Shown: positions 25,398 through 38,145, counted from the stretch's first letter. The stretch: DNA of 64,000 nucleotides from Labyrinthula sp. Ha (GCA_015227615.1 JAALGZ010000011.1:372001-436000); one strand, 5' to 3'. Notes: generated from the sequence alone by a model not told the origin. Numbers and translations are program-made.

Positions 25398-26779
25398 AAT
25401 CTTTTGTCTTGTGCTTTTAAAGTAACGGTAGTGCTGTGATACAAGGTTCTGCCGATAAAAGGAAGTGTAGTCTTGGCTGCTTCAGAAGTTAAAGATTAAT
25501 GAGAGTTAATTAACCCAAGTTCGTCAAACCTTGACGCTATCATTATCACACTTAGAATAATTCTTAGTATACAAATGTTTCATATTCAATTATAACATTG
25601 AATCTGAATATAGGGCCTGTGTTGTGTCTCTAGGTATCTATTGCTTGGATAGGGTGTCTAATTATCAAGAATTTTGATCTTTCTTCCAACATTCAGGCAT
25701 TCAGAGAGATCATAAATGAAGTGAAAGATATAAATGTTCTCAGGACAAGAGGTTGACGGGGGAAAAGGCCCCAGAACTTCAATCTGTGACATATAATGGT
25801 TATCAGAGATTTATTAGTTGATAAGTCAAGTTTTAGCTTTATTTTCACGGCGGAACGTTCCTTTGATATCTGGGTTGGCGTATTGTTGTGGACAGATGGT
25901 GGGAGGAGCCACTTTGCCAGATGGGTCTTGTTCATGTGACGTCTGCTAGATGGGGTAAGTTTAAAGGTCTGTTTTTGTACTGATCTTCTATAGCTGGAAC
26001 AACTGTGTTTTCCCCTGAATTATCTTGAGGGTTCGCAAATTGTAGTACGTTTTGAGTGTTACTTGTTGGCTTATTCTTGAGTAAGTTAAGGCTCGTCTTG
26101 GCACATATTTAGCGTAATTCTTCAAGGTGGCTGTCCAGTGTGAAGATGTTCTTGTATCCCCTTGATGTTATTAGCAAAAGAGTTATCATGTAAAGGTCAG
26201 ATCTTCAAATTTTTCTTGCTGTTCTATTCAAAAATGTTTGCTCGAGTTTAGGTAGAGGATTCTCTTTGGTCACAGTGAGAGTAAATCTAACTACTTCGCA
26301 TTCGGGTATTGTTCGGTGAAACTTCGCCGTCATAAACGAGTATTGAGCTGTGGATGGCTTTAGCTACGTTTTGGCCTGTTTTCATGTCTATCTTCTTGTC
26401 GTTTTTAGTTTGGATCTTTCTGGATTGTTTTGCTTGTATCACATCAATTTTCATTGTCACGTCTGTTTGAGTTACTTTTTTGGCAGGGGAAAAAACACCG
26501 AGGAGTATAAATGAGGTGATTAATTATATATTTTAAGTTTCCAATATATTAACTGGAAGTGTCTTCTTTCCTATGTTCTGTTCCATTATATCGACTGCGC
26601 ATGAAACATCAGGGGCTCCTATTCTGCATCTATCTTTTTCTGTATAAGAACCCGGAGTCTAGGTGAGTTTTGACGCTAACGCATCAGTGAAAGATTCTGT
26701 CACACTTTGTATACTAATATTTGTTGTTCAGGTCAAGGATCCTGTTTATCTGGTCATCTTTCAACCACTTTGGATCACT
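25398..26779. other. Spacer, probably containing more of the minus-strand LINE
   Basis: No intact gene. Minus-strand fragments such as 25693-25935 could be C-terminal LINE sequence downstream of the reverse-transcriptase core, but no diagnostic motif is visible. Confidence 0.35.
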
Positions 26780-27070
26780 ACAATTTTTTCTACTTTCATA
26801 ACCTTAATATTCTTTAAAACTATTTTTATGCAGGAGCTGTCTTGGATATCCGCTAATTTGCTCACAATTTTCTTTATATTTCCCACGCCATCAACAAACC
26901 CGACGATGTCGTCTACAAAGGAAAGAATTGTTTCTCAGTTCCTGATACTTTAGGCTATAGAATGCCCAGGTGGTTTTTCAAGACGCCATTCATTGTAGCT
27001 GAAGACAGAGGCGGGAATAAAGTATCATTTTCAAGGATCTTTTTCTGGGTGTTAACCACTCTTGCAAATT
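26780..27070 (-). mobile_element. LINE fossil: reverse-transcriptase core
   Basis: On the minus strand, NDTLFPPLSSATMNGVL (about 27030-26980) matches the RTE-type motif GDT.SP.LF...L. Downstream, FVDDIVGFVDG (FVDD at about 26919-26908) matches the catalytic F(A)DDIVL motif of non-LTR reverse transcriptases. It is followed by a helix and IKIVLKNIKVM, matching the LKIN..KTKVM block. The order and spacing are right, while stops interrupt other parts, so it is dead. The element's ends are not visible; neighbouring minus-strand debris at 25690-28000 may belong to it. The D-T-L-F-P form suggests the RTE clade, by inference. Confidence 0.72.
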
Positions 27071-29224
27071 GTTCCTTATTTTTTGCTCTTATTGTTGCAA
27101 GTTTGTATATGTACTGTGTCCTTTTAAATTAAGTGCAAGCACCATGTTCCAGGAGAGATAGAGTTAGAAACTTGTGAATCATAAGGTCAAAACCTTACTT
27201 GAGATGTATGTAAACTATGTAGAAAACTATCAAATTGCGATGAAATGCCTTATTATTTTCCCGAATGTTCAACTTTCGGTATCGTAGAGTGTTACCCCAT
27301 AAAACCTAGTTGGTAACTTCCTAGTTCTCCATTTTAGATCTTAGGTTTTTGTAGAGAAAGTATGTGCTTCTTCTGAGGGCAATATTCTAGATTGTGATGG
27401 GTCTAGATGATGGTCATTCATCCATCTATCCTTTGATTTTCAAGTAAAGACAACCTCCCCTTGACATACCGATGCTTAATCTTCTTTCCTGGAAGTTGAT
27501 GTGATGATAAATTCTTCGATGATCTTTTAGACCTTTCCTTGAAATTTTGAGACCTTTTATTACAAGTTATTATGTATTTTCTCATTCCAGGTGCTTTCTA
27601 CCTCTCCAGGTTTTTCAATAGTACGTTGAATCCTTGGGTTAAAGGGAATAGTAAGCTTATAGCAGGTTCTATCATAAATGATTGTTCCTATTCTTAGTTG
27701 TATGGTTCGGGTAATATTTTGTAGTGTTGCTCTGGGATATACTTCCAGGTATGCCAAGGGGTTGTTGCGCATTCAGGATATATTTCTCGAAGGCATTAAA
27801 TGTTTTTACAACACTCAAGATGTTCACATGGTTATCAGTTTCACGGTTGGAATTTTTTTTCTTAGACAGGTGCATCTTCAACAGATGGTATAATTTTGTT
27901 GATGAATTAGTTCCAAACCTGACTTGACTATTGTGGAAAAGCTTTTATTACAATTTCCTATGTTTATGGCTGCTACCTACATTACTGTATTTAAACTCGT
28001 GTTGTCTGTACGGGTCCTGCTCTATCCTAGAGCTTCTTTTTCTCTTGAATGAACTTAAATTTATTTCCGAGTTATATTTCTCGAAGTTTGGTTGCGAGTT
28101 TTACTGAATTTGTACTTTGAGTATGCTTTAGATAATATTGTGGACTTTGGAGTTCGAGGCGATGAAATTTCTTTTAAAATTTGTTTTCGCGTTATCCTTT
28201 CTTTTACTATTATTGCATTTTCCTGAAGTTTTATATGTTTGGCGAAGTATTTTACTCAACATTTTATACTAGCAATTCTTTTTATCTCATTAAATATTAG
28301 TTTTGGTAAATGTTCACCGAGTCAAAGTTTCCCCCAGACATTTTAAAGTACCTAAATTATTTTATTTTAAACATGTTTGAGTATATATTGGTCACTTCTG
28401 CACCGCCACTCACAGAACTCCATACTGCTTGTATAGACCAGGCTGTTCTAAAACAAGAATGCTGCTCTTTGGAGCTTCAGTGATTAGGAATATTTTTTCT
28501 AGGAAGATAAAGCTTCCCAGACAATTGACACCAATGGGGAATATACATCTCGTAATATACATTTTTTTCATTTTCTGCGTGGAATCTACTTGAGTGAAAT
28601 CATTGTACTAAAACGAAAAATCTTTATTTAACTTTGTTTGAAGCCCCAAAGCAACAGTGTAAGAAACTTAAATTCCAACTCCAACAACAAACCAAGAATA
28701 ATACCCCTTCAGATTCCAGCAATTGATCAAGTTTCATATGCTAATCCATTACTTTTTGGAATTAAATATTTTTTTTCCTGATTCAACATCCTGTGAAATA
28801 AGTCTATTTTCCAACTTTGACAAGAAAGCTTGGTCAATACAATCTTTCTCTCCTATAATAGACGAAAACCGACGGGTTTAAGACTCAAGCGTGTATTCAT
28901 TTCATCACCATTAATTGAGAATTGATGTTGACTGGAACGATGTTGCTTTTAATGTCAGGATCAACAAGGTGATAATGTTCAACATGAATTCTTTGAGAAT
29001 GCAGAATTCATTGTTATCATCAAAAGGAAATTTTGTCTGAAAATTGTTTTTATTATGATTTCTGGTAAAATAAGAAATATTTACTCTGTATATAATAACG
29101 TGCACTGGAAGCGTCTTTGGGTTTATATTTAGAGCTTCTTTGGATATAACATTATGAAAGAGCCAAATTTCTTTCCAAGATTCCAAACAATATTCCAAAG
29201 ATGTCCAAAGATATATAAACAGTG
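27071..29224. other. Spacer with possible LINE debris
   Basis: No intact gene. Minus-strand fragments at 27560-27881 are compatible with upstream LINE sequence but carry no diagnostic motif. The minus-strand frame 28911-29228 has biased composition and no recognised domain. Confidence 0.35.
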
Positions 29225-29580
29225 CCAAGCGGCTGCGGACAGACAGTACCTTTCCGCTTAAGTTCGAAGGGTATTACCAGGTCTTCCAAAAACAGAACAA
29301 TTTTTTGGGGGGGAGCTACTCGGAGGTTCGAAACCCTTCGGTCTTACAAGGAGGACATAACTGACCCAAAGCCCTTTCTTGCGTCGTGTGGGACTTGAAC
29401 CCACTAAACCAACCCCCCCGGCACGTTTTCTTGCTATGGCACTGGAAACTTGAATCACTCATACTCCGCGGAGCCAATCATTCAAAGCTTAGTGCCTTAC
29501 CTAGAAGGCCTTGACAACTTGGGGTATCCATGGGGCATTAGCTGCCGCACTAGCGCGCTGCGGATTAGAACAATGAGATC
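29225..29580. other. Block of tRNA-like arms (tRNA pseudogene cluster or tRNA-derived SINE)
   Basis: A G+C-richer island with several tRNA signatures on both strands. The minus strand at 29405-29389 reads GTGGGTTCAAGTCCCAC, a perfect T-arm with a consensus B box. It is joined directly to an A-box-like TGGTTTAGTGG, so the anticodon arm is missing. The plus strand at 29325-29335 has GGTTCGAAACC, a second B box. On the minus strand at about 29500-29440, AAGGCACTAAGC then TTTGAAT and CTCCGCGGAG look like the anticodon loop and long variable arm of a class II tRNA. The plus strand at about 29538-29570 has TTAGCTGCCGCACTAGCGCG, like a D arm. No complete cloverleaf closes, so none is called as a working tRNA. 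Translation across it yields GFEPP and SSPTR strings, the familiar artefact of reading through tRNA. Confidence 0.55.
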
Positions 29581-31400
29581 TATTACAATCAACCTTTAGT
29601 TGGCTCTACTGACATTCATTTAATGAACCAAGTTTCGGGGTTTAGAAATACTTGAGTATGTTTAAATGAAAGTAGGATCTCTCTTGCAACACACAATATG
29701 GTTGAATTATTCTTTGCAAGAAGTAAGTATCAGCCTAGAACCTTGATTCCGTACCAAATTAGAAGAATAATGTAATCAGAGTATATCAAATACAAAACAC
29801 AAATACAGATTAGCACCAGCGATGAGAACTAATGATAGGTAGATGCGATTCTAGTGCAATTTTGAAACTAGAAACATGTTATACATTCACAGTACGTAGA
29901 AAAGGTAGTTTCAATAAACTAAGGCTTTGTATACTTCTTTATGCTTTTATATACGTAAACCCCACCTTCCTTACTACAACTCCACATTTCAAATGATAGG
30001 AAAGACCAGTTCAACGCAATAACAAGAATACGCTAGGATTAAGTACAATTTTTAAATAAAGTAATAAAGAAAATGTCTGTACTTTTTATCTTTTTGGTTT
30101 ATTTTCTGTTTATATTCCCCGTTCTTTCTGGATTTAGGTGCCAACTAATGGTGTAACAAACCAAGATAATTACTAAAAAAATGTATTAGATTATGGATTG
30201 TGTGTACATATTGCATAATTTCCCCTGCTATTCGTTCGGAAAGAGATTCTGTCAGGTAAATATTTATTACCATGTACATATATGTCCAATTTCAGTATGA
30301 AACCCAGTAGATTGAACATTAGCAAACTTTCCTTTAATCCATGGCAAGTTGAACTCTTATTCTTACATCAGTAGTACGAAGCTTGTAAGATTTTTCTTTA
30401 GGTTATGTGTTCTGCTTTACTGACTTCCTATTCGTTTATCTTCTAGAAATCTACTTTTCAGGAAACGGCATTGAATGTAATAGCTCAATTTAATTTACTG
30501 AAAACTTATGTTTAATTTTTTAGCTATTCTTTTTATTGATTGATTTTAATAATTTTCCAACAATCTTGATTCATTCTGGAGAATCAACATAATAATGCTC
30601 TTGTTATTAACACTGGTAAACAAAACTGAGGGGTAATCATTAAACATAAGAACTTAACAAATTATTCCAAGGAACTGCCGTCTTTCACAGAACAAAGACA
30701 TTCAAACAGAAAATGAACAAGGTATCAATGTTACAGATGTACAATAACTTCATACTCCAATTTAGACTCGCTAACTGACGCTATGCTTAGAGCGATAAGA
30801 ACTTAATAGAACATAAAGGAACCAAGCTACACTTAGGAAACATATATTCTTTTTTTAGAATAATATCTGGGGAGTAATTTGTAAAAAGGTGTAGAAATTT
30901 GTCTCAAAGCAAAGCTACACTTATCATATAGGAAGAGCATTCTTCTACGGTTACTGAAAACTGTCAACGAATTGTTCCTCATTGTCTTATGACAGATGCC
31001 TTCCCTTAGCCATCGTTGTTTCTTGGATCTTTTATTTTCAGAGGCTCCATATTATAGAGCATAATTCCACTACACTAAGACATTATACTTTGTTGAAAAG
31101 ACCTCTAAGTTGGTTTTCCTGTTTAACCTGAAATTCTCTAAATATGAAACTATTTTCATTCTAGTTCTTTTCACTTAAACTAAGGCTGTACTCCAATGTT
31201 CTTAACATTAAGAACTACCTCTACATATTTCTACTAAAGCTTATTTGGAGGTATGAAGTAAGACCTCTTTACATGGTTTAGTGGCCATAATACTCAATCA
31301 CGATCTTTCCAACCAGAAGGACTTAACGGAGGATTCCCCTTTGAGACCAAAGGCACAACTCTCAATTAGAGCAAGGGGAAGAATAAATGGTATCATAGGA
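29581..31400. other. AT-rich spacer
   Basis: I see no gene, repeat or RNA that I can support. Confidence 0.5.
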
Positions 31401-32367
31401 GTTTTTCATTAGGTATTGACTGAGAAGGGGTCAGAAATAACCCGTACTAGTCTTGATTTTGAAGAATGGGTTGATGTACCCAATATCGCCGAAATGAGAG
31501 TCAAAGGGCCGCAATTTTGACTGAAGATTCCTCATATCCCAAATCCATATAATGTCCAAGGCGTTGTAAATGAATCAAAGAACATAAAGTTAGAGATGAA
31601 GAAGTTGAGCAATAAAGCAATGTAACTCTCTCGAGCGCTTGGGTTTCCAGTCTCGAGTCTGCTCTCGCATTAGACTCCATCTGCAAAACTTCAAAGGATG
31701 GGCTCCCAACGGTCAGTAGCTCTTAAACTGGTGCTATAAATGGTTGTGCCTTAAAATCAAATGCAGAGAAAAGATTACGCCAAGATTCATGTCAAAGGGA
31801 ACATATTATAGAGGTGATTAGTCTTAGCCTAAGACACATAACCTCATTCCGAGTGAACCGGGTGAGAAAATTCGGGCTAAAAAGGGAAAGAGAATAGTCT
31901 ACCAAAACATCTTCGACACACTAAAACCCAGTGGTACCAATAAGGTTTTTTAAGTCAAGCACTATCGTGCGAATAACTAAGCTTATACCTTTCAAGAAGA
32001 TTTTGAAAGTTCCTGCAATTCATTACCGTAGCTAAGTTTGGTAAATGTTTTGTGAAATGGGTATCAAGCACCTTTCCTACATAAGGAATTATGAAAATTA
32101 GCTAACCTTTGATGGAGCCTTCTTAGGGAGGACAAAGTATGGTACCTAGTTGTAGAAGATACCAGCAGAAAAAATAATTCAGTTCTGTTATCATGTTACT
32201 AATATACCTAATAAAACAGGATCGGGACCAACACTAACTCCTACTGGATACATATACATTTGTGGACTCGTAAGGGCAGCAACTTATATGTCCTGCATTA
32301 ACCTCTTCAAGAATTTTCAGACCCTCCAACTAATAAGCCCATAAATATATTGTCTCGATATGACTGA
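31401..32367 (+). other. Coding-like but broken stretch
   Basis: Composition is less AT-rich than the surroundings. Plus-strand translations give protein-like runs between stops, for example EEWVDVPNIAEMRVKG near 31460 and GSGPTLTPTGYIYICGL near 32225. I cannot assign a family. It may be a dead gene or element, or the 3' flank of the demethylase gene. Confidence 0.25.
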
Positions 32368-35355
32368 TTATCGCCTCGTATATTCGGTTCCATTCGTCTT
32401 CTGATATTGGTATGTGTTAGGGTACTGGTACATTTGGGTTGCCACAGCCGATAATGCATTCATGCCAGAAGCTCCTGAGTCAGGCTTCATGCCAGTTTGC
32501 TGGAGGGAGTGTTGGTGAAAGCCAATTTGCTGTTGTCCGTAGTTTCCCATGTTTGAATACATTTGACCATATCCAGTTTGTTGACTCAAGCCCGAAGTCA
32601 CACCTGTTGAATATTGAGGGTGCGCATAGCCGTGAAATTGGCCATTTAGGCCTTGCAGCTGGTATTGTTCCATCTGATGCTTATACAACTGATCAGCTCG
32701 ATGTTGAAGTAATACTTGAAGATCTTGCTGTGAGGGGCGCTTCCATTCATCTACTGTGGGATCAAAATCCCAGCTTCCAAATCTTGGATCATCAATGGTT
32801 GAGACAACGCAAAAGCCACCATTTTCCTTCTCTGTAACACGAACCATGTATTCTCCTTCCCAACCTGCCCATTTAATAATAATGATATCACCTGCTTGCA
32901 CTGAAGAGCTGTATTTCTGTAAATGTACAGAAAGCTCTTGCCATACACTCACCTCAATTGCTTTTCGCAGATTTTCCCCTGTTAAGTACATACCGTTCAT
33001 GTGAGGATATTGTTGCTGTTCATATGAAGGTTGAATTGGGGTCGTTGCATCAGGTGTTGGGATAGTGTCATTTTTCTGAACGTGCTCAGTTTGGACAACT
33101 TCCTTAGATGTCCGGATCTTCTTTTTCTGCCCTCGCTTAGCCCTTTTCCGAGTCCCAACAGGAGCAGAGCCGTTTCGTTTTCCTTGTATTTCTGTTCCAC
33201 CGGAAGAGGTCTTTCGTTCAGTTCTTCTATGTAACTTAACTTCCGCCTTATCTGGCCAGCGCCATTGAGCGGATAATAAATCAAACGAAAAATAACCTAC
33301 TTCAAAGTCCTCTGCTTTAACTAGCAGTTCCTCCCCAACAGGCAGAAATGCCTTTTCTCTTAGCGAAACCTTAGATATTTTCTCTAAAACGACGACCTCC
33401 TCAGTGGGTTGAGGGCCAGCCACTTCTTCCTCACTTGTTTCAGCTAGTTTTTCAGTTGATTGATCCTCTAACCAAGAAAGGATCTCCTCCAAGACATCCT
33501 TTACTTTAAAGTTAACTTCATTGTCAAACGTTTTATTCCTTATTTGACGCTTATTCCACGCTTCAAGCAAAGCCTCAAAGTTGTTGAAGTTAGTTTCATG
33601 TATTGTAGAAACAACCCTGTCTTTTTTATGAACAGTTGCAAAACATTCTTTTCCAGCGATCGTAACAAAAATTCTATCTCCTGGTTCCGGCCATGCCTTT
33701 TGTTTGTTCGTGGGAAATACTACCTCATCCTGATGCGGATTGACAACCCACTCGTTTGATTTCTTAGTTTTCAAAGTTGATAAATGATCAGCAGCTTGAC
33801 TCGAACACATAGTAACAACTATTTTCGTCTCTAACTTGATACCTGACTGTCTTTTTGGACGACCTCTAGATGCGGATTCATTCTCGCCTTTGGCTAAAGC
33901 TTTAAATCGGGTTAAGTGAACACCAGGAACAGAACTCCATTTTACGAGAAGCAGATCTCCTTGTGTTGGCTGTTTTGATGCAGACTGGGGTTTATGCGTT
34001 CGCAAATTCTGATAGAATCGATCCATCGAAAATTTTACACTAAAATCTTCACAGTTACACCATCCGGCACGTCGTCCATAAGGCAACCAATATTTTGTTG
34101 CAAAATTCGCCGCCTCTGCAACATTAAAACCCGCATTGAATCCAGAATGATAGGTTCGTGGAAAGGTGATAACAAACTGACCTACTTCTTGCTTGCATCG
34201 AATGGTATGAATCCCTGCCTTCTTTAAGACACTGGGTTTGACCAAAGATGTCTTGTGGCGCAAAAATTCAGGACATTTTTGAGAATCCTCTACAAAAAAT
34301 GTTGAATTCTCACAATAACTTTGAAATTTTTTATGTGAGATTGCAGGAACTACATTCCAGATTTTAGGTGCACCGTAATGAAGATAGTTGGCACTAAATA
34401 AATCCATGTCCTCGGCGTGCCAAGCAAAAGCCGTTTTCCACATTCCATAGTACAACATTGAGGAAGTAATTCCAGGCAAAGAGGTAACCTGCTGGTCAGC
34501 AAAGTATAACTCACTTTTATTTAGCTTTTCAAGCCCTTTTTCAAAAACCAATATATCCTCATCGGAGACTTGATCGTCACTTTCTTGGTCAAGATTCTCT
34601 TTTTCACAGTCCCTCATAACGTTCTCCAAAATCTCTGATACCTCTACTTCCGTATCCCCGTCCTCTTCTTTAACAGCATATTTTTTATTCCGCTTCAAAG
34701 AGCGTTTCCCACTGCCTCTTTGACTTCCCTTATTGAGGAAAGAAAACACATCTTTACTTTTTCTGTGGGTTATCTTTGTCTTGTCGATCAAAGCATTATT
34801 AAACCCGTAGAATAAGATGCTCCTTAGATTGTTCAAGTTCCATCCATCTAGCTTAAACCTCTTGAACAGAGATCCCTCATTATCAGAGCCGTAAAATGCA
34901 GGCTCAGAATTTGGTGAAAGACTTTTCCAGTACTTGCTTTCGAGTTTTTCAAAGCTCATTTCCTCAGGCTCAGTTTTTTTACTAATCTTCCTAAACTCAT
35001 CTACACTCATGGGTTTAGCATCAACCAAATCTAGCCGAAACAAGCCCCTGCTACCTGAAAGGTGTTGCTTCAAAGGTTTAATGTCTGCTTGTTTTGAAAT
35101 AATGTTGTCCAATTCTTTTATCTTCTGATTCCAAATCCATTCTTTAGGTGGAATAATTTTGACAAATCCTGCTTTCTTTACTTCATCATTTTCAATATAT
35201 TTTTCACAGTACGCGGCGAGGCCAACCTTAAACTTCGCGTAATTCGGCTGAAACACAGGAACTTTTGGGTTCCTTGGATCAAAACAGTATGATTCTCCAT
35301 CTGCTTCAGTTTCTGGGTCTAAAATGTACTTTCCATCTGTGTTTAACTCAGTCAT
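32368..35355 (-). CDS. KDM4-type JmjN/JmjC histone demethylase
   Basis: An intronless protein of 995 residues. The JmjN domain is at about 32-73 (ends GFVKIIPPKEW). The KDM4 linker motif KYWKSL lies at about 142 and PAFYGSDNEGS at about 152-162. The JmjC domain is at about 300-425. Fe(II) ligands H313, E315 and H403 are present, and so are N323 and K331, expected to bind 2-oxoglutarate. The KDM4-specific zinc site is intact (C361, H367, C433, C435). The family removes methyl groups from trimethylated histone H3 Lys9 or Lys36 in the nucleus. An acidic insert (about 225-285) splits the linker. There is no PHD finger; instead three Tudor-like beginnings (GDLLLVKW 467, GDRIFVTI 559, GDIIIIKW 822), an AT-hook-like RGRP at 498 and a basic nuclear-signal cluster at 735-748. 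The tail is rich in Gln and Tyr. Substrate choice is inferred, not shown. Confidence 0.93.
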   Translation of the reverse strand: MTELNTDGKYILDPETEADGESYCFDPRNPKVPVFQPNYAKFKVGLAAYCEKYIENDEVKKAGFVKIIPPKEWIWNQKIKELDNIISKQADIKPLKQHLSGSRGLFRLDLVDAKPMSVDEFRKISKKTEPEEMSFEKLESKYWKSLSPNSEPAFYGSDNEGSLFKRFKLDGWNLNNLRSILFYGFNNALIDKTKITHRKSKDVFSFLNKGSQRGSGKRSLKRNKKYAVKEEDGDTEVEVSEILENVMRDCEKENLDQESDDQVSDEDILVFEKGLEKLNKSELYFADQQVTSLPGITSSMLYYGMWKTAFAWHAEDMDLFSANYLHYGAPKIWNVVPAISHKKFQSYCENSTFFVEDSQKCPEFLRHKTSLVKPSVLKKAGIHTIRCKQEVGQFVITFPRTYHSGFNAGFNVAEAANFATKYWLPYGRRAGWCNCEDFSVKFSMDRFYQNLRTHKPQSASKQPTQGDLLLVKWSSVPGVHLTRFKALAKGENESASRGRPKRQSGIKLETKIVVTMCSSQAADHLSTLKTKKSNEWVVNPHQDEVVFPTNKQKAWPEPGDRIFVTIAGKECFATVHKKDRVVSTIHETNFNNFEALLEAWNKRQIRNKTFDNEVNFKVKDVLEEILSWLEDQSTEKLAETSEEEVAGPQPTEEVVVLEKISKVSLREKAFLPVGEELLVKAEDFEVGYFSFDLLSAQWRWPDKAEVKLHRRTERKTSSGGTEIQGKRNGSAPVGTRKRAKRGQKKKIRTSKEVVQTEHVQKNDTIPTPDATTPIQPSYEQQQYPHMNGMYLTGENLRKAIEVSVWQELSVHLQKYSSSVQAGDIIIIKWAGWEGEYMVRVTEKENGGFCVVSTIDDPRFGSWDFDPTVDEWKRPSQQDLQVLLQHRADQLYKHQMEQYQLQGLNGQFHGYAHPQYSTGVTSGLSQQTGYGQMYSNMGNYGQQQIGFHQHSLQQTGMKPDSGASGMNALSAVATQMYQYPNTYQYQKTNGTEYTRR

Positions 35356-38145
35356 TGTTGCCTTTAGATGAATTCTATTATTGTTTTTCGTTTCTTTTGG
35401 TTGCCAATATCTTTACCAGTTATAATGATAGAGAAGATATTGTTCCAGCTGGTAATTTAAATTATAGATAATTCTGATAAAGATCTTTCGGGTCAGTAGT
35501 TGTTTCCTAAGACTTCTTTCTTAAATGTATCGTGAAAGGCGTTAGAAATTTTAACTTAATGAAATCTCGAAATTTTGAACTTGCTCTTTTTTCAGTTGGA
35601 GATGTTGCAAAATGCATCGAATTACTACTACTTATCAGATGGTGCTCTCCCCTTCCGTTTAGGAAAAAATAAATACTATACTTCTATAAGGATAAGATGT
35701 AATATACGAGCTAATTCTATAACAGAAAGAAGCAAGCATATGGTGCTAAAGAACCCCAGTTATACATACTGTACTGGGATTCTTCTATATGTCATCATTT
35801 AGCGTAGGTAATTTGGCTATCCAACTGAAATAACTAAGAGTGGTACCGTATCGTCTCTGTCATCTTCGGATATCCCTTCTTTGATCTGGAAATTTAGGGC
35901 CTTCTGGCATCAGTTTTTTATCAAAATGCTTAGTATGAATGTTAATAGTATTCTAGGGTACACAGTTTTAATAAAAAAGTTTTAAAGTAAATTGAACTCA
36001 GTGCACTAAATAATACCAATGCAGCGTTGTACAGCAGTGTTAGTTTAATCTTGGAGGAAACGTTAGAATCATTCAATAGGAAAATTAAAGTAAAAATTTA
36101 TCAGTAAATTACAAATGAATAAAATTGTAAATCTGAATCTAACTCGCTAGTCTAAACATACATTTTACTGATTTTTATAATAGCTGCTTCAGCTTCAACT
36201 CCATCTCGTTCTTACGTCTCTGTTGTGGCATGAATAAGCTCTCCAAAAAGAAGCAAGGATAATTTTTTTAAGATCCAATATTAAGGGAAAATATCTGGCA
36301 AAGTTAGTTTTAAGGATCAGAGGTAAAGGTAGGGATCGGAGCTTATTTATTCATACAATCGTCGCCTTAGTTTCTACTGAATAAATATTTTACTTAGACA
36401 TTTTCTAATATCACAGTTTTTAGCTTAGGTAGTCTATTAGACATCTAATGTTTATCTGAAGAAACTAGCCACAGAGCTATGATGAAAAAACAGACATGTT
36501 TCACATAGGTTTACACAGTTTCCTTTTTGATGATCAATAATAACTACAAAACTTTAATTTTCCTTTTTTGACACTCAATTTATAATAAACGTCAAATCAA
36601 AACCATTTGATACGGCTCAAAGTACCATTTCTTCATGGATAGCCATAATATAAATTAGATTTGTTTGTGTATTTACAATTCTTATTAACTCCAGGACCTA
36701 GATACACATCGCTCTTTGACTTGGCTACTTTTATCAGGCTAGATTTCCCAAGTTTTGCTAAGTCATTTCACCTATAACGTTGCAGTAAAAACCTTCATTA
36801 AAGCTTATTTAGATCTTAGAAGTGCTAGGCATTTTTTTTTGTACTTGTTGATTTCTTATCAAATGCCAAATATGAGGCGGTATGGTTTAAGCTCACAGTA
36901 AAATATAGCTTTCATTTTCGGGCTCATGGATTTAAGCTCATCTCCTTGCATCGCAGGGTATTGAGTCACGTTCTGGTTTCTTATTGAAAGCCTAGGTAAA
37001 AATAAATTGGAAGCTTAAACACTAACTGTCTCTTATATTTAGTCCCTATATTGCCCGTCAGCCATCACTAAAAAACTAGTGGAGTAGCCAAGTGAGATTT
37101 ACTAGTTCTCGAACAAACATCTTAAAAACCCGTACTACCTATGCCGAACAGGGTATCTTCTTTTTCTTGCTTAATCAAATATAATAGCTAAATTCCTTGT
37201 GTGCTATTCTCCTCGGGTGTGCATTATACTCATCTTCAGAGTTTTATTCACTGATATTGTTTCTAGCGCCAAGATTAATTTCGATATGAGAACCCACAAG
37301 TGAGATTTAACAGTAGCGCCAACTCTTAAGAAAAATGTTAGTAACCCCTTCCACCAAGATACATATGCCGCTTCGTTGTACCCTTTTCATTGAAAAATCT
37401 TGTTGACTAAATGTCAGAGCCCTATACCCCATTTTATAGCCATGGTGTCCATTCAAGCACTACTGTTGCGTATTGGCTAAACCTATGATGAAACCTTTTT
37501 AGGACAGCCTAAGCCAACTAGCAACGAAGAGGAACTATTGAGTACATTAATACAGTGTACACTTATTTTGCCCATTAAAAAACTATAGGATTAAGAACAT
37601 TTCTGATAGCTTGAGCTGGAGGTATAGCCCTTACCTTCATGCATAGCGCACTAATGAGTCGGTAATCTACAAAATTATTTCTTCGTAGACTCAAACCATT
37701 ATAGAACTGTTTCATTATTCTCATAACACTGTGCAAATTAGTAATAAAAGTATTAAAGTTTTTATATCCTAAACTTATTTTACACACTCAGTACCTAATT
37801 GTAGAAAACTTAGAGTTCAGAGCAAATTTTGGGAAAGATGAAAAACTTCTTGTACGCTAGGTCATTGCTGACATGTGTCAGCTTGGTAATGTTAGACTAC
37901 TTATTTCTCCTTGCCAGGGAAACACTTATTTAGATTACACTCATGTCAAGATCAAAACTACTTCAACAAATTTTACACTTTTTGCACTCTGGCGTTCGCT
38001 GCATATTAAGAAATACTTCAAGCATAAAGTCAGAGAACAAACTATATTATGTCGATACGGGAGAATACAATATAGCAGGTAACGGTAGTAAAACAAACTG
38101 GCTATAGTAAGCTCGACAGAAGAGGATATTATTTAATACGAGAAA
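35356..38145. other. Spacer upstream of the demethylase
   Basis: No supported gene. The first 200 bp or so must hold the promoter of the demethylase gene, but I see no identifiable element. The rest is AT-rich with chance frames. Confidence 0.5.

Noticed and set aside
28911-29228. 105-residue minus-strand frame
   Set aside because: Repetitive TTTGGA-type sequence near its start and no recognisable domain; likely chance.
29258-29458. Open frame of 66 residues on the minus strand
   Set aside because: Its GFEPP and SSPTR strings are what translated tRNA sequence gives. It overlaps the tRNA-like block and is not a protein gene.
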